Assembly: GCA_017306865.1 (NCBI GenBank)
Contig: JAFKHH010000016.1
Span: 248,001 to 312,000, forward strand
Direction of reading: 5' to 3'
Length of the DNA: 64,000 bases
From: Filimonas sp.
GTDB taxonomy: Bacteria > Bacteroidota > Bacteroidia > Chitinophagales > Chitinophagaceae
Below, piece after piece: positions 58,401 through 64,000 of this stretch. Below the pieces are notes generated by a model. The model had not been told where the DNA came from. It worked only from the letters and a program-made list of their open reading frames with translations, and did not search any database. The translations under genes were made by a program, and so were the position numbers. The number at the start of each line of letters is the position of its first letter. The stretch's first letter is position 1.

Positions 58401-58665
58401 TATTTGCTTTGCTACCGATCACAATTTCCTGGGTAGCAAAGTTTAATGACGCAACCACCAGTGTTTTGGCAGTAGAAGCTACCTGGATTGTAAAATTACC
58501 TGCAGCGTCAGCGGTAACACCAGTTACTGTTCCTTTAATGGTTATGGATGCATGAGGAATTGGGTTCCCTTTATCATCCAATATCCTACCGGTTATTGTC
58601 CGGTTTTGTGCCCATGCCTGTAAAATACAGAGTGTCATGCACACAAGTAGTAGCAGTTTTCTCAT
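55450..58665 (-). CDS. SusC/RagA TonB-dependent outer-membrane transporter
   Basis: This 1071-residue receptor has a signal (MRKLLLLVCMTLCILQAWAQ), a CarboxypepD-reg-like domain (TITGRILDDKGNPIPHASIT), a TonB-box region (EEVVVVGYSTTTKEAFTGS), a plug (residues about 130-235, with PLYVIDGIPYSG) and a 22-strand barrel ending in SAGLRVKF. It imports large nutrients into the periplasm using TonB energy. No glycoside hydrolase or peptidase genes flank it, so the substrate cannot be inferred. AAC-type Asn and CTG Leu codons dominate. Confidence 0.95.
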   Translation of the reverse strand: MRKLLLLVCMTLCILQAWAQNRTITGRILDDKGNPIPHASITIKGTVTGVTADAAGNFTIQVASTAKTLVVASLNFATQEIVIGSKANISVVLQESTAKIEEVVVVGYSTTTKEAFTGSAKVVSGEQLNNKNLSNVSQALAGEVAGVRAINTSGQPGVSADIRIRGIGSVNGNRAPLYVIDGIPYSGQLNALNMEDVANLTVLKDAAATSIYGSRGANGVIVITTRTGRGKKSFIEVDGKIGSNMKLLPRYSVISSPEEYISLSWQALYNQAIAGGATPAAAQTTASNNLYSASGISPNYNIWNAAGKDLIDPTTGAFKSGVTRKYTPEKWDDYAFQSSSRKEVNVKLGGSEGKTNYYTSFGYLKDNGYSIKTDFQRFVGRLNLNQEVKPWLSANVNINYANTTTNNGGQSSNSGSVFWFVDNMPSIYPLFLRDPATGNKVADPIFGGYQYDYGDQGRKFGSLTNAIADVTYNTSQAKRNELTGNTSLNLKFTKELSFETKLGVQYYNNAAVSRSNKFYGSSASQKGSISQTKTELMNLNLLNLLRYAKKFGDHDLEVLAAHEATNFKQNIANASGYNLVENDNLELNNAVVSNPSSSYSNTYALESYFAQANYNFNRTYYVSGTIRRDGSSRFIKGNTWGNFGSVGLGWVMTNMNFMKSLKFVDFLKLKASYGILGDQSGVGYYPGYDLYTINNLNNQPSFAFNTKGNPNLTWETSKMFQTGVEFKLGNYLTGSVDYYIKNTDNLIFNRRVGPSIGYALIQVNDGRLRNSGVEFDLTAHLINKKDYFFDFGINGEHFTNKIVTMPIDPATGQQKVIDIQSPYGWAVGHSVYDFYIRNYAGVDPTDGKSMWTVYYEDKNANGTFDAGEQVTDLETYNAANPSKAGALKTTNTKDYSQATQYYIGKSAIPKLRGGINLHGGWKGIDIAVQILYSVGGYAYDYDYAGLMGNGLIGSNNWSTDIRNAWKKAGDVTDVPRISNNADANVTATSSRFVTKADYLALNNVRIGYTIPSKIVKRTGILEEATVWVSGDNLWLATKRKGFNPATAEDGQSNTYRYNPLSTISAGLRVKF

Positions 58666-59281
58666 AATTAAGGGTGATTTTTAATTTAAGTGAACTTGAA
58701 AAAAATATATACGCGCAGCAGTTTTTTCCCTTGTTCTTAACAAGTTCAAATACTAACTAGACTAAATGTTGATTGAAATTTTGCTTATTTAGATCCGCAG
58801 GTAGTTATTGTTACATTCTAGATGAAGTAACGAATGATCGTAGTCATACAGGCAGATTAAGCTGAGTAGTATTGGTTTTCTCATGACTCAGTGGTTAAAT
58901 AATTTTATCTGGATTTGATGCAATGTGTTCGCGAATATATTAAGATTTTGCTAACAATTCCCAAAAGAATTTTTTCATTTTAAAAAAGATCATATAGGAT
59001 TTTTTCTCATAGAAATCCTAATAATCTCATTACGAAACCGTTAAACAGAACCCTGAATTTACAATTCATTAACAAAGACAGTTAGTTTTTTTAAATAGCT
59101 GCATCTGTTTTTATACAAAACAATGTTTGGGAAGAAAAAAAATACATAAATAATTAAAAATGAGCAGGGAGGCAGACAATATCGTTAGAACATTAAAATT
59201 TGATAAGACAGAGGAACGAGGATTCCGTAAAAGAAAAGCCGGCTGAAACGCCGGCTTTTTGATGATATGTATATAATCGAT
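58666..59281. promoter_or_regulatory. 616-bp gap with promoter region and terminator
   Basis: No gene is supported. On the minus strand the first 150 bp ahead of SusC contain TAGTATTTG, close to the -7 consensus (one base longer spacer). A perfect TAGGATTT/AAATCCTA 8-bp hairpin lies at 58995-59020. The terminator of the upstream SusCD operon is at 59231-59260. The long AT-rich rest may be an untranslated leader. Confidence 0.4.
59231..59260 (-). terminator. Terminator of the second SusCD operon
   Basis: AAAAGCCGGC and GCCGGCTTTTT form a 10-bp stem around TGAAAC, with a T run on either strand. It lies 21 bp after the SusD stop. Confidence 0.85.
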
Positions 59282-60703
59282 TTAATATCCAGGATTTTGT
59301 TTCAGATTATTATTAAAGTTGAGCTCAGTTTGCGGGTAAGGTAATTGAAAACGATAATCCCCAACTTCTAGATTAGTATAAACGTACGGCGTACCCGAAC
59401 CGTCCGCTTTATCTCCTTTGGTTGGATCTCTATGCACAGGCACATTCTGCCTCTTCATATCCCAAAAACGATCACCTTCAAATGCCAGCTCTAATCTTCT
59501 TTCTTTTAAAATTTCAGTTAACAATGTTTGCCCCGACATTGTAACCGGAGCATAATCGGAATATCTATTTTTCTTCAAAAGATTCAAATCAGCAAGAGCG
59601 TCAGTCTCATCTCCTTTTCTATAGTACGCCTCTGCCCGATTCAACAACACTTCTGCTGTGCGCAAAACCTTAGCATCACAAACACCCGCTGGCTTTCCCT
59701 TGCCTCCCGCATACTTAATAACGTCATTATACATACTTCCTAAATAAGGAGCAGTTTTTATATATGCTGATGTCCTTATGTCTGTCGTCTTAAATATCTG
59801 CATGAAGTTATACTCGACTACAAATTCTGATTTAATTTCACCGCCTGAAACCTGATAATAATTTACACCTTGTGTATTTACGTTGTCTACAGCAGTATTG
59901 TACACTTTGAACAAAACTCCAGACTCTGTCTCATCTGTCCAGATTTTTGGGAAAGTACTTGCATCAGGCAATACAGGAGATGCACCTAATGCTGTATTTG
60001 CAGCGTTAATTACTGCATCATAGTCTCCTTTATATAGATTTACCCGGGAAAGCAACCCAGCTACAGCAGCCTTATTAAGCCTACCTGTGCCATTACTTGC
60101 ATTTATTAGTGGTAATGCAGTATTTAAATCATTCAGCACCTTATCATAAAAACCTTTCACGGGTTCTTTTGAAGGCATAATTGTAGCATCTGTTGTTGTA
60201 ATGTATGGCAACACAGAGTCTGTAGCTATTGCATTTTGATATGTCTTGGCATATACTCTTGCCATATCAAAATAAGTCATGCCGCGTATAGCAAGTGCTT
60301 CGCCTTTTGCATTATCCCGAAAGGTACCAGCGGAAAATTTATCAATATTCTCAAGTATGGCATTTGCTCTCCTTGTCATAGTATAACCGCCAGAAAAAAG
60401 AAGATATGTGTTTGATCCGTTTAACATCCATTGGTTGTAAGAAAGCAAAGAACCACGACCAGCTTTGTTAGTAAGCAAATTATCTGATAATACATCTGCT
60501 ACTATATTCCATGTACCATTATAATAAGAGCTTGAGGCCCTAATTCCATAATACATACCATTAACAGCCAAGGTAACATCTGCCTGCGTATTAAATGCTT
60601 GTGTAGTTTCCACCTGATTATACGGATATAAATCAAGCTCACTTTTTTTACAGGCTCCTATTAATAAGAAACCTGACAATGTTATATATAAATATTTCTT
60701 CAT
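59282..60703 (-). CDS. SusD/RagB-type nutrient-binding lipoprotein
   Basis: From ATG 60703 the protein is 473 residues with a lipobox (MKKYLYITLSGFLLIGAC, Cys18). It has the SusD layout: ALAIRGMTYFDMARVYAKTY in the helical N-terminal part, RTAEVLLNRAEAYYRKGDET, and ERRLELAFEGDRFWDMKRQN near the end. It lies 10 bp behind its SusC partner. A longer frame starting at 60766 overlaps SusC and puts residues before the signal, so it is rejected. Base use is more AT-rich than in the first SusD. Confidence 0.93.
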   Translation of the reverse strand: MKKYLYITLSGFLLIGACKKSELDLYPYNQVETTQAFNTQADVTLAVNGMYYGIRASSSYYNGTWNIVADVLSDNLLTNKAGRGSLLSYNQWMLNGSNTYLLFSGGYTMTRRANAILENIDKFSAGTFRDNAKGEALAIRGMTYFDMARVYAKTYQNAIATDSVLPYITTTDATIMPSKEPVKGFYDKVLNDLNTALPLINASNGTGRLNKAAVAGLLSRVNLYKGDYDAVINAANTALGASPVLPDASTFPKIWTDETESGVLFKVYNTAVDNVNTQGVNYYQVSGGEIKSEFVVEYNFMQIFKTTDIRTSAYIKTAPYLGSMYNDVIKYAGGKGKPAGVCDAKVLRTAEVLLNRAEAYYRKGDETDALADLNLLKKNRYSDYAPVTMSGQTLLTEILKERRLELAFEGDRFWDMKRQNVPVHRDPTKGDKADGSGTPYVYTNLEVGDYRFQLPYPQTELNFNNNLKQNPGY

Positions 60704-60713
60704 TGCAATAGAT

Positions 60714-63700
60714 TTAAAATTTGATATTAGCTCCCACTGTGAATGCTTTATATTGAGGATAACCATATAAAGTCAGTTGCCCCGGCTGGTAAGAAGTGTT
60801 TTCTCCATTTGATTGACCTACTTCCGGAATACCTCTAAATTTCGTTCCCATCCATAAGTTTGTACCTTGTATGTAGACCCGGATAGATTTAAATTTGATT
60901 TTTTGAGCTATGTCAGCAGGAAGTGTATATCCAAGAGTGATATCTCTTAACGACAGATAGTCACCTTTTTCCAAATACTTATCTGTATCATATGTTACTC
61001 TTTGACTTGGGTCTTTTATATTAGCCATTTGCACGTTATCACCAGACTTCTTCCAATAGTTTAAAGCATCAGTAAATTGGTTTTTGCTTATTTGCTCCCC
61101 TTCGGATGCCCCAATCTGATACAGTGCGTTGAAAATATAATTACCACCAGAATAATATAACTGTGCAGACAAATCAATTCCTTTATAGGATAAAGAAGTA
61201 TTAATACTTCCATTAAATTTCACCAGAGGAGACTTACCATTCATCATCACTGCTTGAGAACTAGGATCACTTTCTGTTAAAGTCCCATCTATTTTATAAT
61301 ATTGATTTTTACCATCTGTTGGATTTACCCCTGCCCACCGAACAAGTTTATAGACATATAGAGGTTGCCCAATTTTCAATAATGCTAAGCCACCTTGTGT
61401 TGGTACATTATCTGAGTATAATTCAAGAACTTTATTGTCATTGTTAGCATAGATAACAGATACATTCCAGTTAAAATCTTTCTTTTTAATTATGTCTCCA
61501 CTTAATGACACTTCAATACCACGATTTCTCAGGCTTCCTACATTCCCTGTATAATTTGAAAACCCTGTAGTTTGAGAAACATTTACATTATATAAAAGAG
61601 AACTTGTTTTTTTATTATAGTACTCGATTGTTCCGGTTATTCTATTGTTTAGTATACCAAAATCAATTCCAACATCAAATAATGCAGCTTTTTCCCAAGT
61701 CAAATCAGGATTTGCAAGATTGTTTGGACTAGCAGCCGGGCTTCCATTGTAACTAACATTTAATGCATACGTTCCTAATGCCTGATAATTTCCAATACCA
61801 TTATTATTTCCTGCTGTACCATAAGATGCTCTAAGCTTAAGATCACTAACAGGTTCCACCTTAAAGAATGTTTCCTTTTTTATATCCCATGTTGCTCCAA
61901 CAGACCAGAAATTCGCGAATCGATTATTTTTCCCAAATCGAGATGAACCATCTGTTCTAGCAGTTAAATCAATGAAATATTTTTTTGCGTAATTATACTG
62001 CGCTTTGGCAAAATAAGAGATCAAAGACCAATCTGATCTCGATGTAGTCGCTTGTGTAGGTGTAGCACCATTTTCAAGTGTATTTACACTTGCAGTAGGA
62101 AAACCTCTTGCAGTGAGAGAATAACTATAAAATTTATCTTTTGTAAATTCGGAACCAATTAGTCCAGAAATATTATGATTTGCTCCTAGTGTTTGTACCC
62201 AGTTGGCTGTATTTGTGAATACATAAACAAAATCTCTGTTACCATTATCACGTTTTTGATTATATCCAAGTGTCTGAGCTAAATAAGAACCGGGCTCAAG
62301 ATAGTATTCTTGGCTTAACGTGTTGTAGTTCATCCCTATTTGAGAGCGAAGCACTAAATGCTTTAATAACTTCGCCTCTCCATAAATTGTAGCAAAAGAT
62401 GAAATTCTATTCGCAACGTTAGGATTATCATCTGTAGTTTCCATTGCGTTTTGTCCTAAAGATGTAATGTTATATTTCCCATTTACATACAAAGGTTCAT
62501 ATGCATTCAGCAAAAGAGCAGAAGTATATGCCGCTTGACCATTATACACTTCTCGTATTACATTCTCTACAGAATTAGTTACCCCGAGATTCGTCCCCAT
62601 CTTCAACCAACTGTTGGCATTATATTCAACATTTAATCTACCTCCAACTGTATTAAAATAAGAGCCATAAACAGTACCCTCATTATTTGCTTTTGAGAGA
62701 GATAAATAATATCTAAACTTATCAGAAGACCCAGATATAGATGCATCATGTTTAATAAATGTTCCCGTAGGCAACATTGCCTTTCTCCAATCACCTTGTC
62801 CACGGCTAGTTGCTAGGCTCCACAATTGTTGACGTTGGTCGTTTGTCATCGTCAAAAGAGTCGTACCTGGGGCGTAAGTACCATTACTTATCCTATTCGA
62901 AATCATTGAATCCAAAATCCCATTTCCATTATAGTATCCCCCATCAAATTCATATTGAAATTTTTGCATAGCATTCATTACATCAAGATGCTTAAGTTTC
63001 AATGCATTCATTTTACCATATTGAAAAGAGTATGACACTACTGGAGCGCCCTTTCCCTTCTTACTTGTAATTAAGATAACGCCATTAGAACCTCTTGATC
63101 CATAGATGGAAGTCGCAGAGGCATCTTTTAATATAGTAATATCATCGACATCGTCAGGATTAATCATATTAAAGGCAGTACTAGAAATAGATACACCATC
63201 CATAATAATTAATGGCTCTGAAGAAGCATTAATAGAGCCCGTTCCTCTAATTCTAATATAAGCGTTGGCACCTGGTTTTCCACTTTGTCCCATTACCTGT
63301 ACACCTGCGGCTTTTCCTTGTAATAATTGAGTAATAGATGCAATAGGTTTTTCAGTCAGCTCTTGACCATCCACTATTTTTACAGAGCCGGTAGCATCTT
63401 TCTTTTTTATTGCCTGATAACCAACTATGACGATGTCATCTAAAGACGTTGCATCCGAAGCCTGTAGCTGAACATTAAACATTTTTTTTCCAGCAAGCGA
63501 AATTTCCTGTGTCTGAAAATTTAAAGAGGTAATAATGATTGTTTTAGCAGCATCCCCAATAGAAAGTGAAAAACTGCCATCATCTTTGGTATTAGTTCCT
63601 GTGTTTGTACCCTTGATTGTTACAGATGCCCCATGAACAGGCGCTCCGCTTCCATCTGTAACCTTCCCCGTAATAGTTCGGTTTTGCGCCCACGATTGTA

Positions 63701-63746
63701 CAATGCACAAGCAAGTGCACATGAGCAGTAGTAGTAGTTTTCTCAT
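60714..63746 (-). CDS. SusC/RagA TonB-dependent outer-membrane transporter
   Basis: From ATG 63746 the protein is 1010 residues: signal MRKLLLLLMCTCLCIVQSWAQ, CarboxypepD-reg-like domain (TITGKVTDGSGAPVHGASVT), TonB-box region (LDDIVIVGYQAIKKKDATGS), plug with PLIIMDGVSIS, and the barrel ending in TVGANIKF. The start was chosen by alignment with the other SusC, which begins the same way. It encodes a second, only distantly similar transporter, and AT-ending codons are clearly more common than in the first. Substrate unknown. Confidence 0.94.
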   Translation of the reverse strand: MRKLLLLLMCTCLCIVQSWAQNRTITGKVTDGSGAPVHGASVTIKGTNTGTNTKDDGSFSLSIGDAAKTIIITSLNFQTQEISLAGKKMFNVQLQASDATSLDDIVIVGYQAIKKKDATGSVKIVDGQELTEKPIASITQLLQGKAAGVQVMGQSGKPGANAYIRIRGTGSINASSEPLIIMDGVSISSTAFNMINPDDVDDITILKDASATSIYGSRGSNGVILITSKKGKGAPVVSYSFQYGKMNALKLKHLDVMNAMQKFQYEFDGGYYNGNGILDSMISNRISNGTYAPGTTLLTMTNDQRQQLWSLATSRGQGDWRKAMLPTGTFIKHDASISGSSDKFRYYLSLSKANNEGTVYGSYFNTVGGRLNVEYNANSWLKMGTNLGVTNSVENVIREVYNGQAAYTSALLLNAYEPLYVNGKYNITSLGQNAMETTDDNPNVANRISSFATIYGEAKLLKHLVLRSQIGMNYNTLSQEYYLEPGSYLAQTLGYNQKRDNGNRDFVYVFTNTANWVQTLGANHNISGLIGSEFTKDKFYSYSLTARGFPTASVNTLENGATPTQATTSRSDWSLISYFAKAQYNYAKKYFIDLTARTDGSSRFGKNNRFANFWSVGATWDIKKETFFKVEPVSDLKLRASYGTAGNNNGIGNYQALGTYALNVSYNGSPAASPNNLANPDLTWEKAALFDVGIDFGILNNRITGTIEYYNKKTSSLLYNVNVSQTTGFSNYTGNVGSLRNRGIEVSLSGDIIKKKDFNWNVSVIYANNDNKVLELYSDNVPTQGGLALLKIGQPLYVYKLVRWAGVNPTDGKNQYYKIDGTLTESDPSSQAVMMNGKSPLVKFNGSINTSLSYKGIDLSAQLYYSGGNYIFNALYQIGASEGEQISKNQFTDALNYWKKSGDNVQMANIKDPSQRVTYDTDKYLEKGDYLSLRDITLGYTLPADIAQKIKFKSIRVYIQGTNLWMGTKFRGIPEVGQSNGENTSYQPGQLTLYGYPQYKAFTVGANIKF

Positions 63747-64000
63747 TGTGTAATAAAAGTTTGTTTTCAAAAAAAATTTAGCCGGTACGGCTAGCGAAGG
63801 AGAGGTTGAGGCACTTAGGAGTTTGTGCGCAACTAGCTTATTTATTTGGATTGCCGAGACAGTAAATATAGGTTAACATTTTATTATAAAAACTTTTTTC
63901 ACCCTATTATCTTATCGCTGCGTCAGCATCGCAACACGTGTTTAATTAATCAGTGCAGACAATTAAACAAAAAGCCTTGACAGGTATTAAAGACCTGTCA
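63747..64000. promoter_or_regulatory. Upstream region of the second SusCD operon, partial hairpin at the edge
   Basis: About 250 bp without a gene. A TGACAGGT/ACCTGTCA stem at 63978-64000, preceded by AAAAAGCCT, is probably a terminator cut by the window end. The rest should contain the SusC promoter. Confidence 0.4.

Overview
The window is chromosomal DNA from a member of the Bacteroidota, most likely Chitinophagaceae or a close relative. The evidence is two tandem SusC/SusD outer-membrane pairs, a protein with a gliding-motility (CHU_C) type IX secretion tail, Bacteroidota-type promoters (TAnnTTTG -7 boxes), MocR and LacI regulators, and a host gene style of moderate GC. Gene starts were adjusted by hand where a signal peptide, terminator or homologue pointed to an internal start.

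Layout. 1-9.3 kb: a sugar or glycoside oxidation cluster (MFS symporter, two TIM-barrel isomerases, GMC oxidoreductase with its Tat-bearing small subunit, Gfo/Idh oxidoreductase, aldehyde dehydrogenase). Four of these enzymes carry Tat-type signals, so the pathway is probably periplasmic. 9.4-18.8 kb: housekeeping genes, namely glutathione peroxidase, a phospholipid block (phosphatidylserine decarboxylase, CdsA, CPBP protease), DusB, a phytanoyl-CoA dioxygenase-like enzyme, a TPR protein and a VOC protein.

18.94-30.24 kb: a tRNA-Arg(CCT) gene followed by an 11.2-kb integrated island bounded by a 17-bp direct repeat of the tRNA 3' end. The right end holds a tyrosine integrase, an excisionase-like HTH protein, a primase-helicase and a KilAC-like protein. 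The left end holds cargo: a likely toxin-antitoxin-chaperone operon (HigB-like, XRE, SecB-like) and a three-gene operon ending in a KAP P-loop NTPase, preceded by a small protein made of two internal repeats and a 215-residue protein of unknown family. There is no relaxase and there are no virion genes, so it looks like a phage-satellite-like or mobilised island carrying candidate defence functions.

30.3-31.5 kb: a broken gene and two tandem, paralogous small-protein genes (37 and 39 residues) within a 219-bp tandem duplication. 31.5-43.3 kb: PLP enzymes, two MocR regulators, an AraC regulator, small redox and membrane proteins, a haloalkane dehalogenase, an AhpD-like protein, a PEP-mutase/isocitrate-lyase family enzyme and an MFS exporter. 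43.6-53.1 kb: a TfoX-like protein, a metallophosphoesterase, a large secreted CHU_C protein, LacI, a double-PDZ protein, GatB and a TlpA-like thioredoxin lipoprotein. 53.1-53.9 kb: nested inverted repeats (MITE-like). 53.9-63.7 kb: two SusC/SusD pairs with contrasting codon style.

A second theme is the spacers. Many host intergenic gaps, but none seen inside the island, hold palindromic arrays of short variant words (CGCAAAG/CACAGAG, TTCACGA, AAGTAC, GTTTCAA). One 25-bp element sits just after three genes, each time in the same orientation relative to the gene.
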